64,000 bases of DNA from positions 186,001 to 250,000 of the forward strand of contig NZ_BAAAEI010000001.1 of the NCBI RefSeq assembly GCF_039522935.1. Direction: 5' to 3'. This document shows positions 17,866 through 27,417 of the stretch, in pieces (the first letter of the stretch is position 1; each line of letters begins with the position of its first letter). The DNA comes from Bowmanella denitrificans (GTDB taxonomy: Bacteria > Pseudomonadota > Gammaproteobacteria > Enterobacterales > Alteromonadaceae). The notes beneath the pieces were generated by a model. It did not search any database. It had not been told where the DNA came from and saw only the letters and a list, made by a program, of their open reading frames with translations. The position numbers and the translations under genes were made by a program.

Positions 17866-19221
17866 ATGAAACATGGACTTTTCGTTTTTACCCGCGATCT
17901 TCGTGTGCAGGACAACCAGGCCCTTGCCGCCATTGCCCGTCAGGTGGACCGGCTGGACTGCCTGTATATCGCAGACCCTGCAGACCAGCAACCCGGTCGC
18001 TATACCTGCCGTGGGCAAGGCATACATGCCAGGCGATTTTTACAGCAAAGCCTGAGCCAGTTACAGCAGACACTGCAACTTTTTGGGCAGCATCTGCATA
18101 TACAGGAAGAAGAGTCCCTGACAGCAGTCTGCCGTTTTGTGCAGGCAAGAAAAATCAACCTGGTGGGGCAAAGTGCGCCATTTGGTGTGTATGAACAAGC
18201 TCTGACCGCCCGCCTGGCGCAGAAGCTGGCAGCAATGGGGGTGGATTTTCAGACCAGCTGGCAACATACGCTATTTGACAGGTCACAACTGCCGTTTGAC
18301 CTGACTGACCTGCCAAAGCATTTCACCCCATTTCGTCAGCTTGTGGAGCCACTGTTTTCTGCTGTGCCACCAGTGGAAAGGGTGATCTTATTGCCGCCGC
18401 CAGGTGCTGCGCCCGAGCAGAAAATGACGCTGAGCAATGCTGGCCAGCCCGGCAATACGTTGGCGTTTCAGGGCGGCTGTCAGGCTGGCGCTGCCCATCT
18501 GCATACTTATTTCAATACCGATGCACCGCTAACCTACAAAGACACCCGCAATGCCCTCGACTGTCCACAATCTTCCACCAGATTCAGTCCCTGGCTGGCG
18601 TTTGGTTGCTTATCTGTGCGTCAGATCTGGCAACGTCTGCGGCAATTTGAACAGGACAAGGGCGCTAACCAGTCTACCTACTGGATCAAATTCGAGCTTT
18701 TGTGGCGGGAATATTTCCACTGGTACCTGCAGCGTTACCAAAGCCAGGTATTCCGCTTTGCCGGTATCCATAGCCAGCCTCCGCTGACCAGTTTTCACGC
18801 CGGGCGCTTCGCAAAATGGTGTATGGGCAACACGCCCTACCCGCTGGTGAATGCCGTCATGCGTCAGCTCAACCAAACCGGCTATATCAGTAATCGCGCC
18901 AGGCAAATTGCCGCCAGTTGCTGGCTCAATGAATTGCAGGGCGACTGGCGCTACGGCGCCGCCTATTTTCAGCAACAGTTAATCGATTATGATGTGGCAG
19001 CAAACTGGGGTAACTGGCAGTATCTGGCGGGGGTGGGCGCCGATCCCCGTGGTGGGCGCTGGTTCGATTTACACAAACAACGCCGTTTGTATGACCCACA
19101 GGGGCAATTTACCCGTCGTTGGGGCGGCGAGGATTGTGATCCGCAACTGGATCATCAGGATGCTGCAGACTGGCCTTTACCTGACGCTGATGCCAACCAG
19201 CCCGGCAGGGAATCCGAATGA
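17866..19221 (+). CDS. DASH-type cryptochrome / photolyase
   Basis: A cryptochrome/photolyase family flavoprotein of about 451 residues. It has the N-terminal antenna domain (FVFTRDLRVQDNQAL) and the FAD domain with FSPWLAFGCLSVRQI, LLWREYFHWYLQ, and the strongly DASH-like ELQGDWRYGAAYFQ and WGNWQYLAGVGADPRG. It would repair or bind UV-damaged DNA using blue light, with FAD and a folate antenna. An ATG at 17848 is in frame; 17866 fits the family start, and neither has a strong ribosome site. Its TGA overlaps the ATG of a truncated second photolyase-family frame. Confidence 0.9.
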   Translation: MKHGLFVFTRDLRVQDNQALAAIARQVDRLDCLYIADPADQQPGRYTCRGQGIHARRFLQQSLSQLQQTLQLFGQHLHIQEEESLTAVCRFVQARKINLVGQSAPFGVYEQALTARLAQKLAAMGVDFQTSWQHTLFDRSQLPFDLTDLPKHFTPFRQLVEPLFSAVPPVERVILLPPPGAAPEQKMTLSNAGQPGNTLAFQGGCQAGAAHLHTYFNTDAPLTYKDTRNALDCPQSSTRFSPWLAFGCLSVRQIWQRLRQFEQDKGANQSTYWIKFELLWREYFHWYLQRYQSQVFRFAGIHSQPPLTSFHAGRFAKWCMGNTPYPLVNAVMRQLNQTGYISNRARQIAASCWLNELQGDWRYGAAYFQQQLIDYDVAANWGNWQYLAGVGADPRGGRWFDLHKQRRLYDPQGQFTRRWGGEDCDPQLDHQDAADWPLPDADANQPGRESE

Positions 19222-19298
19222 CGGCAGCAAAACCATCCATCAATATTGTATGGCTGAAGCGCGACCTGAGATTGTCTGATGAGATTAACACCTTGTAA
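19218..19298 (+). pseudogene. Truncated second photolyase/cryptochrome gene (N-terminal remnant)
   Basis: The ATG shares bases with the cryptochrome stop (ATGA), the usual sign of translational coupling. It opens 26 residues that include NIVWLKRDLRLSD, the conserved start of photolyase-family antenna domains. The frame then hits TAA at 19296. Past it, the same frame reads PNQDALAVA, again photolyase-like, before another stop at 19347. No further homology follows before the protease gene at 19414. This reads as a second photolyase-family gene that has lost nearly all of its body by deletion. Confidence 0.7.
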
Positions 19299-19413
19299 CC
19301 CAATCAGGATGCCCTGGCTGTTGCAATTTGCTCGCCAAGCAAGTACTAATCGACTGATATAAAGTTACAAACCAGATGTATTCACAGCGCCTTGATCGGA
19401 AGGATATAACAAT

Positions 19414-22400
19414 ATGAAAAAGACTACCCTGGCCCTGTTGCTGGGCTCGCTGTCGCCCCTGATTGCCAGCACAGCATTGGCAGCATCCGGCAGCAAAATG
19501 CTGCAATCCCCCACCCTGAGTAAAGAGCATATCGCCTTTGTTTACGCCGGTGATATTTACCGTGCCGACCGAGACGGTCAGGGGGTGACCCGTTTGACAT
19601 CCCACGCGGCAGACGAAGACCATCCGCATTTTTCCCCGGACGGTAAATGGCTGGCCTATACCGGCGCGTATGACAATAACCAGGACGTGTACATCATCCC
19701 CACCCAGGGCGGACAGCCACAGCGCCTGACCTGGCATGCCGGCAAAGACGACGTGGTGGGTTGGTCAGAGGACGGTAAATCTGTGCTGTTTACCTCTTAC
19801 CGTGAAACCGCCAATGGTCGTACCGGGCAACTTTATCAGGTGAAAGTGTCGGGCGGTTTACCTGAGCAGGTCATGCGTGCCACAGTGGCCGATGCAGATC
19901 TATCTGAAGACGGCCGTTATCTGGCCTATAATCCCCATCAACCGGCCCATCGTGGCGGCAGTGGCTGGCGCAATCACCGCGGCGGCACCACACCACCGGT
20001 GTGGATTTACGATCTGAAAAGCCATAGCTACCAGGAAATTCCCCACGGCAATTTCAGTGACACTAACCCTCTATGGGTGGGTGACAAGGTGTATTTCCTG
20101 TCTGACCGCAATAAAAGCCGCCAGTTATTCGCTTTTGATAAAGGCAAGCTAAACCAGGTTACCGACAACCAGGACTGGGATATCACCAGCGCCGACGCCA
20201 GCGGCACCGACATTATCTATGCCATGGGCGGCGAGTTATATGTACTGGACGGCAAAAAAGGTCGCAGCCGTAAACTGGATATCCGTGTTAATGCGGATCT
20301 GGTGCAATGGCGCACACAGTGGCAAGACGCCATGCCGTCGATGACCCAGGCGGTATTATCTGCCACCGGCAAACGGGTACTGATCAGCGCCAGGGGCGAG
20401 ATCTTCAGCGTGCCGGTGGAAGATGGCGCCACCAAAAACTTAACCAACAGCAGCCAGTATAACGAGCGGGACGGCCTGTGGTCAGCCACAGGTGATGAAC
20501 TGGTGTATATCACCGACGAGGATGGCCGTTATCAGATTGTGGTGGCCGACCAATTCGGCAAGGAACGTCGTCGCTTTGCCGCCACCGACACACCGGCAGA
20601 TGTCAGCTTGCGCCATATCAGTGGCGACGGTAAGCATCTGGTGTATTCCGATTCCCGCCAGAAGCTGTGGCTGATGGCCCTGGACAGCGGCAAGCGCACC
20701 GAAGTGATGGAAGATATCAGCATGCTGGGCTTTGACACGGCGGTGTCTAACGACGGTCGTCTGCTTGCCTACACCAAGCGTAATCCCAACTATTTTGCCG
20801 ATCTGTATATATACGAAATTGCCACCGGCAAGCAGCATAAAGTAACCGACGGCATGAGCCATAACGCCCTGCCCGCTTTCAGCCCCGACGGTCAGTATCT
20901 GTACTTTGCATCATCCACCAATGCCGGCTCTACGGCCTTTTTCCTGGATATGAGCACCCAGGAAAAACCGCAGCGCTTTGGTTTATATGCGGTGGTACTG
21001 GACAAACAAGGCAAATCGCCGCTGTTGCCAAAGCTGGCGGATGAAGACGCCCGGGATCCCAGTGCCGACAAAGGTAAAGACGACAAGCCTGAAGATAAGC
21101 AGGATAAAAGCGCTGACAAGGCCGCCGATCTGGCCGGTGTGCAGCAACGTATCGTGGCCCTGCCGGTGGACCAGCGCTTTTATACCGGTCTGACAGCGGG
21201 TAACGATAACAACCTGTACTTTGTCGAGCACAGCCAGGCCGGTGCCGCCGTTGACAGTGACGGCAGCCCCCAGCGCGACGCCGAGTTAAAACGCTTTAAT
21301 ATGGACAAGCGCAAGGTTGAAGACGTTGAAAAGCAAGTCTTTGCTGTTAGCGCTTCGGCCGACGGCAAACACCTGCTGTTAACCGGCAGGGACAACAAAT
21401 TGAGCATTGCCAAGGTGGCGGAGAAAATTAAGGCCGAGCCACTGAAAACCGCTGCGGTGAAGGCGCTGATCGACCCCAGACAGGAATGGGCACAGATATT
21501 TGCTGAAGCCTGGCGCAATGAACGGGACTATTTCTACGACCCCAATATGCATGGCCTGAACTGGCAGAAGGTCTATAACAAATACCTGCCACTGCTTAGC
21601 CATGTGGGTCGTCGCGAGGACCTGAACTGGCTGATCCGCGAGATGATCGCCGAAATGGAGGTGGGCCATAACGTGGTCTACGGTGGCGACGGTCATAAAG
21701 AGAAACCAATCAAGGTAGGCATGTTGGGCGCCGACTTCGCCATAGTCAATGGCCAGTATCAGTTCAGCAAAATCTATAGCGGTGAGCGCTGGAATCCGGA
21801 TCTTCACGCCCCGCTGGCCGTGCCCGGCATTGATATTCAGGAGGGTGACACCCTGCATGCCATCGATGGTGAAAACCTATCTGCTGATGACAATATCTAT
21901 CGCCTGCTGACCGGCAAGGCCGATACCCAGGTGCGTTTACTGGTGAGCCGCAATGGTAAAGCTGAGGATGCCAAAACCCTGGTGGTGGATACCATCAGTT
22001 CAGAGCGTAAACTGCGCCACTGGCACTGGGTTGAACAGAATCGCCAATATGTGTGGGATAAAACCGCAGGTAAGGCGGGTTATGTGTATCTGCCCAACAC
22101 CGCTGGCGCAGGCTATACCAACTTTAATCGCATGTTCTACCCGCAGGCCGATAAGCGCGCCATGATTATTGATGAGCGCAGCAACGGCGGCGGTCAGGCA
22201 GCCAACTACATTACCGATGTGCTGTCCCGCCAGTATCTGGCCGGCTGGAAATACCGCTCGGGCAGCATGATTCTCAGCACCCCGGCCGGTGCCGTATACG
22301 GGCCTAAGGTGATGCTGATAGACCAGGATGCCGGCTCCGGCGGTGACTTCCTGCCCTACAGCTTTAAACGTATGGAGCTGGGTAAACTGATTGGCAAAAC

Positions 22401-22683
22401 CACCTGGGGCGGCTTGATTGGCGTATCGGCTAACCGCAACTTTGTCGATGGTGGCCGTTTGAATGTACCGCACTTCCGTTTCTTTACCCCCGAACATGAA
22501 TGGCGGGTAGAAAACGAAGGGGTGGCACCGGATATCGATGTGGAACTGGATCCTGTGGCCGTGAACCGCGGCGAAGACCCACAGTTGCAGCGTGCCATCG
22601 CCGAAGTGCTAAACGATCTGGAAAGCTTTAAGCCCGTTCGTCATGAGCAGGCACCGGCTATGCCTAAGGAATTGGGTAAGTAA
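19414..22683 (+). CDS. Tricorn-like S41 family protease
   Basis: A 1089-residue periplasmic protein with a signal peptide (cleavage after about residue 23). The N-terminal two thirds consist of WD40/TolB-like beta-propeller repeats (HFSPDGKWLAY, AFSPDGQYLYF). A charged Lys/Asp-rich linker follows (about residues 545-570), then a helical core, a PDZ-like domain and a tail-specific protease domain with the nucleophile in DAGSGGDFLPYS (near residue 975). This is the tricorn protease homologue layout, likely a large oligomer degrading oligopeptides. GGAAGGA precedes the ATG, and a strong terminator follows at 22736. Confidence 0.9.
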   Translation: MKKTTLALLLGSLSPLIASTALAASGSKMLQSPTLSKEHIAFVYAGDIYRADRDGQGVTRLTSHAADEDHPHFSPDGKWLAYTGAYDNNQDVYIIPTQGGQPQRLTWHAGKDDVVGWSEDGKSVLFTSYRETANGRTGQLYQVKVSGGLPEQVMRATVADADLSEDGRYLAYNPHQPAHRGGSGWRNHRGGTTPPVWIYDLKSHSYQEIPHGNFSDTNPLWVGDKVYFLSDRNKSRQLFAFDKGKLNQVTDNQDWDITSADASGTDIIYAMGGELYVLDGKKGRSRKLDIRVNADLVQWRTQWQDAMPSMTQAVLSATGKRVLISARGEIFSVPVEDGATKNLTNSSQYNERDGLWSATGDELVYITDEDGRYQIVVADQFGKERRRFAATDTPADVSLRHISGDGKHLVYSDSRQKLWLMALDSGKRTEVMEDISMLGFDTAVSNDGRLLAYTKRNPNYFADLYIYEIATGKQHKVTDGMSHNALPAFSPDGQYLYFASSTNAGSTAFFLDMSTQEKPQRFGLYAVVLDKQGKSPLLPKLADEDARDPSADKGKDDKPEDKQDKSADKAADLAGVQQRIVALPVDQRFYTGLTAGNDNNLYFVEHSQAGAAVDSDGSPQRDAELKRFNMDKRKVEDVEKQVFAVSASADGKHLLLTGRDNKLSIAKVAEKIKAEPLKTAAVKALIDPRQEWAQIFAEAWRNERDYFYDPNMHGLNWQKVYNKYLPLLSHVGRREDLNWLIREMIAEMEVGHNVVYGGDGHKEKPIKVGMLGADFAIVNGQYQFSKIYSGERWNPDLHAPLAVPGIDIQEGDTLHAIDGENLSADDNIYRLLTGKADTQVRLLVSRNGKAEDAKTLVVDTISSERKLRHWHWVEQNRQYVWDKTAGKAGYVYLPNTAGAGYTNFNRMFYPQADKRAMIIDERSNGGGQAANYITDVLSRQYLAGWKYRSGSMILSTPAGAVYGPKVMLIDQDAGSGGDFLPYSFKRMELGKLIGKTTWGGLIGVSANRNFVDGGRLNVPHFRFFTPEHEWRVENEGVAPDIDVELDPVAVNRGEDPQLQRAIAEVLNDLESFKPVRHEQAPAMPKELGK

Positions 22684-22693
22684 GGGTTGGTTG

Positions 22694-22720
22694 GCCGATG
22701 ACCGTGTTTGGGTCATCGGC
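22694..22720 (+). terminator. First of two stem-loops after the tricorn-like gene
   Basis: GCCGATGACC and GGTCATCGGC form a perfect ten-base stem with a seven-base loop, 10 bases after the stop codon. There is no T-tract; it probably protects the 3' end or acts with the next hairpin. Confidence 0.55.
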
Positions 22721-22735
22721 ATAGATACGTATTTA

Positions 22736-22766
22736 AAAAAGCTGCAACTTGGTTGCAGCTTTTTTA
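22736..22766 (+). terminator. Rho-independent terminator
   Basis: An A-run, then GCTGCAAC-TTG-GTTGCAGC, then six T residues. The A-run before and T-run after make it potentially bidirectional. It ends transcription of the tricorn-like protease gene. Confidence 0.85.
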
Positions 22767-22799
22767 TTGGTCTATTCGCTATATGTGCATTTTTAGCGA

Positions 22800-23090
22800 G
22801 CCCTTGTACGCCAGTCCCACTCGAGCGTCATGGCTGTTGCTCTTTGGACCAGCTCCAGCTGTTCAATCTGGTTCCTGGCCGCCCCAATAATGAAAATTAA
22901 ATATGTTTCACCACGAAGGGCACGAAGTTCACGAAGTTCACGAAGTGACAATACCGGTTGTCTAGTCTTCGTGCTCTTCGAGTCCTTCGTGGTAGAAAAA
23001 TAATTACTTGTGAAAAGCGGGGCAAAGCTTTGACTCAGTTGACCCAATACCAAGATCAATGAACCTGCTCCTACTAACCAGAATTTGATC
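22800..23090. repeat. Composite intergenic repeat block, left edge of accessory zone
   Basis: Three parts are visible. Bases 22862-22920 recur inverted at about 32092-32150 with few differences. Bases 22911-22994 form a long imperfect palindrome opening with CCACGAAGGGCACGAAG and closing with CTTCGTGGT. Bases 23022-23085 (CAAAGCTTTGACTCAGTTG and ATCAATGAACCTGCTCCTAC) recur in direct orientation at 28972-29020. No gene is seen in 22767-23111. Confidence 0.7.
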
Positions 23091-23111
23091 CAAACCTATA
23101 TGCTCAAAAGG

Positions 23112-23525
23112 TCAACACGCACCAGTCCTGCCTTCAAAATAAGTGGGTAACTCAGGCTGCAATTCACACCAATTGGCTTTATAGCCAGTATAAATTTGTG
23201 CATCGATTGTTACTGGAATATCAGTATCAAATGTCGCTATAGCCAGCTCAATATTGCCAACAGGCTCACCTTTAACTCTGAAACCGATACTTGAGCCACA
23301 GTTGATGCAAAATGTGCGGATTGTGCCATTTGATGCCACAAAATCTTTAAGGAGATCTTTTCCAGAAAGCCAGGCAAGACCTTGAACCCCAACCAATGTG
23401 CCAAAGGCAGCGCCGTGAAACTTACGGCACATAGAGCAATGACAGTTAGCGGCTTTGTCACTGAATCCATCTACGGAAAAACAGACATTTCCGCACAAGC
23501 ACGAACCTTGATACTTTTGACTCAT
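23112..23525 (-). CDS. GFA (CENP-V/glutathione-dependent formaldehyde-activating) family protein
   Basis: A 137-residue zinc protein of the GFA family. Zinc-ligand cysteines lie in GSCLCGNV, CHCSMCRKFHG and FCINCGS. The frame continues 43 codons upstream, but the ATG at 23525 with AAGGAGAG before it marks the start. Despite the family name, formaldehyde activation is demonstrated for only a few members, so the function here is unknown. It stands alone between a repeat block and a membrane-protein operon. Confidence 0.85.
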   Translation of the reverse strand: MSQKYQGSCLCGNVCFSVDGFSDKAANCHCSMCRKFHGAAFGTLVGVQGLAWLSGKDLLKDFVASNGTIRTFCINCGSSIGFRVKGEPVGNIELAIATFDTDIPVTIDAQIYTGYKANWCELQPELPTYFEGRTGAC

Positions 23526-23954
23526 TCTGACTCTCCTTCGCTGTATAGTGCAGGCTTTTACAGCAGTAACAATGGGTAACCGATCAGTCCCAGCGCGGTA
23601 AGCGTGGTACCCGTCGGTATTGATAAAGGGTTTGGCATAACAGGAAACCACCAACCGATAACACCATCATACCCGGTTTAACACTAACGTAGCGCCCGGA
23701 GCGTATCACATCGGCCATCAGGTGCTCAGCATTAGCCAGGCTCTCAAGCACCGCCTGGCTTAGTGAAACCAGGGAAAAACGCTATTTTCCCCAACCGCCC
23801 CCACTGATGGAAATTTATATACTTCACCACGACGGACAATCATGCGATTTGTATCGAAATGCAGCTTAACATGGGGCGCGTTTGGGACGGCATCCATGCC
23901 TCCGATGGTTTCAAAATTCCCACTTGAACTACTCGTGTAACCCAACGCTCTATA
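23526..23954. other. Intergenic stretch without a convincing gene
   Basis: This 429-base gap contains only short reading frames without ribosome sites. One minus-strand frame (about 23584-23778) has a hydrophobic stretch near its end and could be a gene remnant. No repeats were recognised. Confidence 0.4.
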
Positions 23955-24623
23955 TTACTTTTGTGATTTCGCTCCCATAATAAGCAACCAAAGGCAGGCT
24001 GAAAACTCACCTAAAGTTCCGGGCAGAGAGAGCCAAATCGGTACATCCCCCGTTTCGAAGACAAACTTAAGCACAAAACCAGCGACATAATTCACTAGCC
24101 CCGAGACAATCAACAATACGCAGATAACTGTGGGTAGCATGCGAGTCCGATAGGCCAGCCATCCAAAAATTACCAACCAGATGCCAGTAATGACTTGAAT
24201 TAGAGTAAACCCATTGCTGAATTGGCTGGCAAAGGCGAGGATCTGTGATGCAGTATGCTCGTTAACTTCAGGTTGGCCCATCATAATCGTTGCGACATTG
24301 ATGTAGTTGAGCGTATTCGCTAGCAGAGCCGTGGCGCCCATAACGCCAAAGCTAAGCAGCAGAAGTGCGCCAAGATTGGAGCTATTGAAGAAGAGTTTGC
24401 TCAATAGCCCCGACAATACTGTAAAAGAAACGAAGCTTAGTAAACAGGCACTGATTCCGGCTCGAAATAGGGTGGATTTATCATGTAAGTTACTGACCGT
24501 TTGAATACTGTCAATCCAATCAAACATAACTCCGGGAACGTAAACCATCCCGAATAAACCACTTACGATTAATACCAGATAGCTCAGCCCGGATAATCGG
24601 GCGAAAAGGTTATTGTGATTCAT
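23955..24623 (-). CDS. DUF4386-like integral membrane protein
   Basis: A 222-residue protein with about six hydrophobic helices spread over its whole length (for example YLVLIVSGLFGMVYV, LLLLSFGVMGATALLA, LPTVICVLLIVSGLVNYVAG). The N-terminal ARLSGLSYLVLIVSG start and helix layout fit the DUF4386 family, whose function is not known. TAGGAGAC lies before the ATG. It overlaps the upstream gene by four bases (ATGA), so the two are translated together; both are divergent from a membrane AraC regulator. Confidence 0.75.
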   Translation of the reverse strand: MNHNNLFARLSGLSYLVLIVSGLFGMVYVPGVMFDWIDSIQTVSNLHDKSTLFRAGISACLLSFVSFTVLSGLLSKLFFNSSNLGALLLLSFGVMGATALLANTLNYINVATIMMGQPEVNEHTASQILAFASQFSNGFTLIQVITGIWLVIFGWLAYRTRMLPTVICVLLIVSGLVNYVAGFVLKFVFETGDVPIWLSLPGTLGEFSACLWLLIMGAKSQK

Positions 24624-25342
24624 GACTGTCTCCTAAACTGTTGTATGTGCTGTTTGAGGTAGAGGTTTAGCTTATTGATCTGCCGACTAAAGACCGTTGA
24701 TATCAGCCAGAATAGGATTAGAAAGCCGATCAGTTGGACAGGTGCGGTCATCCAGAGTGTTCCAGCCAACTGTTCGGGAAACACCTTGGTACCAGGCCCA
24801 TCCAACAGAGACCCGGCCGCGATATACAGAGAAAACCCCATCCGCCACAAATGTCTGGTTATCCTCCAGTGACGTTTTAGTCCTCCCTGGCATAGACTCA
24901 AAAAATCATCTACGGCTGCCATGGCTGCGATAGCTGCAAATCCAAAATAGACGGGGGGAGTAATGCCCAATTGCGGGCTAACTGAAGGTGCCTTAAGCCC
25001 AGAATAAACAAACGCTGCCACCAATAAAGTAGCGGATGTAAGGATGAACCGATCAATCGCGGTCGACCATTTACCGCGGGGTTTTACGGTAATCAAACCG
25101 CTGACTACCAGATAACATGTAAATAGGCCAACTAAGCCAGTCAGCGCTTCTGGGCGATCTATTGCTATTAGAGTTCCACCACCCGCCGTGTAGACCATTG
25201 CCCCGGCAAAAATAACGCCTGCATAACGGTGCAGGGCACTGCCTTTTTTTGCAAAGAAAGCTATTAGTCCAGCAATAACGGCAATAGCCCCGATAAACAA
25301 ATGCGATGTAAGCAAGACAGTCATACTCTTAGTCTCAGTCAT
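24620..25342 (-). CDS. DUF2306-like multipass membrane protein
   Basis: A 240-residue protein with about seven hydrophobic helices. Its HLFIGAIAVIAGLIAFFAKKGSALHR-type opening (a helix, then a basic turn, then His-Arg) resembles DUF2306 membrane proteins. A second ATG at 25324 (MTVLLTSH) is an alternative start; neither has a clear ribosome site. It is first in a two-gene operon with the DUF4386-like gene. Function is unknown; control by the divergent AraC-type gene at 25463 is likely from position. Confidence 0.7.
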   Translation of the reverse strand: MTETKSMTVLLTSHLFIGAIAVIAGLIAFFAKKGSALHRYAGVIFAGAMVYTAGGGTLIAIDRPEALTGLVGLFTCYLVVSGLITVKPRGKWSTAIDRFILTSATLLVAAFVYSGLKAPSVSPQLGITPPVYFGFAAIAAMAAVDDFLSLCQGGLKRHWRITRHLWRMGFSLYIAAGSLLDGPGTKVFPEQLAGTLWMTAPVQLIGFLILFWLISTVFSRQINKLNLYLKQHIQQFRRQS

Positions 25343-25462
25343 TAACTGTAGAAATCATTGCATTTGCTAAAAAGACGTGTGTCCGTGCCCACTGGGCTGG
25401 ACAAAAAACAGCAAAAAAAGATGTAAGCTGTGTGCATTCTGGATATGAGGGCTGATTCTAAA

Positions 25463-26641
25463 ATGAGTTTGGAATATGTGACTGTAACGATGATTGGTGC
25501 GATGAGTGGGATATGCCTGATAGCGATCTCCTTCATATTAACCAATCGGCCGCGACTGCCTAGTTATGGTCCACTGACTATTTTGTTGTTGTCTATCTTG
25601 ATATTAGTGGCTCCATCCTGGCTCGCAGTGGTTCGACCTACGTATTTTGTTGTATCAGTGGGCCTTAGCTTGGTCGCATTTATGTCCCTGGGGCCGCTGC
25701 TATGGTTGTATGTTGATTCCCTGACATCGCGTATTGAGTGGCACTTTTCTCTTAAAAAGCTTACCCACTTTATTCCTGCGGCACTATCTTTGTTAGCCTT
25801 GCTAGGGGTATTCACTGCTCCCTATGAAGATGTAGAGAATATGGTGCTATTGTCACAGGTACCAGAAAACGGGCTACTGAAACCACTGGTCATTACTATT
25901 TGGCTGTTGCTGGTGCTTTGGGTGCCGCAATCAATTTACTATCTTGTTGTTACCGGAGTTCGACTTGTCAGGCATCACAAGCGCCTTAAAGGCTTTTTTT
26001 CCAATACAGAATGCAGAGAGCTGAATTGGCTGTCATGGCTGTTTGCGCTGGTCGCCGCTTTCTGGGGACTGTTAGTTGTAAACTTTTTTGTCGATACGGT
26101 TTTTAATGCTTCATTAGTAGTAAAAGAGCTATTGATTCTAATTGCACTGCTGTCTGTTTGGATTCTGACGCTGTGGGGATTACGTCAGAAGCCCGCGTTT
26201 GACGGTCAGTATTTGCACAATGCTCCAGCAACTGAAGAATCAGAAACCCAATCAAAAAAGTACAGTCGCTCTTCTCTGAGCAAAGATAGAGCTTCTGAAA
26301 TAGTTGCTCTTATTAAAAAGGCGATTGTTTGCGAAGAGCTGTTTCTCGATTCAGATCTAACCCTGTCTGACCTTGCCGAATCCATCGACACCAGCAGCCA
26401 CCTGGTGTCTCAGGTACTGAATCAGCACATGGGGACGACGTTTTTTGACTACGTGAATGAGAATCGAATTGAAGCGGCCAAGGTTTTGCTGGCTCAAACG
26501 ACAAAGAGCGCACTGGATATTTGTTATGAGGTAGGCTTCAATGCTCGCTCATCGTTTTATAAAGCCTTTAAACAGATCACTAATACCACGCCAGCACAGT
26601 ACAGAAAAATGAGACTGGCTGACGCGTTGGGGGATGAGTAG
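25463..26641 (+). CDS. Membrane-anchored AraC family regulator
   Basis: A 392-residue protein. About the first 240 residues contain six or seven transmembrane helices; the C-terminal 100 residues are an AraC DNA-binding domain (LTLSDLAESIDTSSHLVSQ and ALDICYEVGFNARSSFYKAF, ending in TPAQYRK). ATG codons at 25445 and 25463 are both in frame, and the latter has AGGG upstream. Such proteins act as one-component membrane sensors. It is divergent from the DUF2306/DUF4386 operon, the likely target. Confidence 0.85.
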   Translation: MSLEYVTVTMIGAMSGICLIAISFILTNRPRLPSYGPLTILLLSILILVAPSWLAVVRPTYFVVSVGLSLVAFMSLGPLLWLYVDSLTSRIEWHFSLKKLTHFIPAALSLLALLGVFTAPYEDVENMVLLSQVPENGLLKPLVITIWLLLVLWVPQSIYYLVVTGVRLVRHHKRLKGFFSNTECRELNWLSWLFALVAAFWGLLVVNFFVDTVFNASLVVKELLILIALLSVWILTLWGLRQKPAFDGQYLHNAPATEESETQSKKYSRSSLSKDRASEIVALIKKAIVCEELFLDSDLTLSDLAESIDTSSHLVSQVLNQHMGTTFFDYVNENRIEAAKVLLAQTTKSALDICYEVGFNARSSFYKAFKQITNTTPAQYRKMRLADALGDE

Positions 26642-26687
26642 CAGAGAACAGGTGGGTAGAACCCTAACTGACCTCCATGTCTTTTAT

Positions 26688-26800
26688 GACGCGTCTTCCA
26701 CTCAATTTTCTCCCAGCAAATTGCCCACCTTTTAGCAGCGCCCTGAACCGACCGGGAATTTTTTAGCGGGGGAGCAAAGCGGCTTGGGCCGCTTAAGGGG
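26688..26800. repeat. Left arm of a 112-bp inverted repeat
   Basis: This segment opens with GACGCGTCTTCCACTCAA, includes GACCGGGAATTTTTTAGCGG and ends with a CGGCTTGGGCCGCTTAAG palindrome. It recurs inverted at 31549-31659 with only small differences. A hairpin of nested arms (GCGGT, GACGG, then CCGTC, ACCGC) follows at 26847-26881. No gene is seen in 26642-27066. Confidence 0.8.
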
Positions 26801-27027
26801 GGCTTCTGGCTGATGTTTGTAGACTAATATCTAATTTATGCCAATAGCGGTCATTGACGGCAATAACCGTCTTGTCACCGCTCAATTGTCTCAAACTGTT
26901 TCAACAACTATGACACGGCTGATTAATGAGCGACCCTTTGATCCGGGGGAGTAGTGGGTTGTTTAGCTGACTAGTGTAAACAGATACTCCATCAAGGCTA
27001 CATAACTAAATTGACATCGCCGCCACC

Positions 27028-27060
27028 ACCTATCAAAATGATAGGTGTCAAGTTGATAGG
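27028..27060 (+). promoter_or_regulatory. Toxin-antitoxin autoregulatory operator
   Basis: A perfect palindrome, ACCTATCA-AAA-TGATAGGT (27028-27046), is followed by an extra half site TTGATAGG (27053-27060), ending six bases before the toxin ATG. The position suits repression by the HTH antitoxin encoded at 27418. Confidence 0.65.
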
Positions 27061-27066
27061 TTCTTC

Positions 27067-27408
27067 ATGCGAAAGAGTAACCCTCAAGGCGTCAACGAGT
27101 TTCCTCTCACGGAGGAGACTGCCAGAAAGATAATCAATGACCTGGCTGAAAATCATACCCACAGGATCAGGTGGAGTAAGCATGTAAAGGCGCGTATGAG
27201 AGACCGTGGGGTTACTACCGGTCAGATTATGACCCTCCTTAAAAGCAAGCATTCTGTTTTTAGGGAAGGCCCATACGCCGAGACCAATGGTGATTGGAAG
27301 TTTAACTTAAAAGGCACAGCAGCAGGTAAGGTCATAGAACTGACAGTTGCCCTTAAGAATCATCATGACAGCCCCAGTTCAGTACTGGTCACTGTGTGGA
27401 TAGATTAG
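27067..27408 (+). CDS. DUF4258 domain protein, putative type II toxin
   Basis: A 113-residue basic protein. The KHVKARMRDRGVTTGQIMTLL segment and the closing VLVTVWID strand match the DUF4258 fold, which is related to RelE/MqsR-type RNase toxins. It starts 21 bases after an operator palindrome and ends nine bases before an HTH antitoxin gene. Toxin-first order is as in MqsR/HigB systems. Catalytic residues cannot be fixed by eye; mRNA cleavage is an inference from the fold and the pairing. Confidence 0.75.
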   Translation: MRKSNPQGVNEFPLTEETARKIINDLAENHTHRIRWSKHVKARMRDRGVTTGQIMTLLKSKHSVFREGPYAETNGDWKFNLKGTAAGKVIELTVALKNHHDSPSSVLVTVWID

Positions 27409-27417
27409 GAGGTTGGT

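Noticed and set aside
23584..23778. Minus-strand frame of about 65 codons with a hydrophobic segment and basic C-terminus (YRRVPRLPRWD)
   Set aside because: It looks protein-like and may be a gene remnant, but there is no start, ribosome site or recognisable family.
23760..23945. 61-codon frame downstream of the DUF4386 gene
   Set aside because: It starts with TTG, has no ribosome site and its composition shows no domain or helix pattern.
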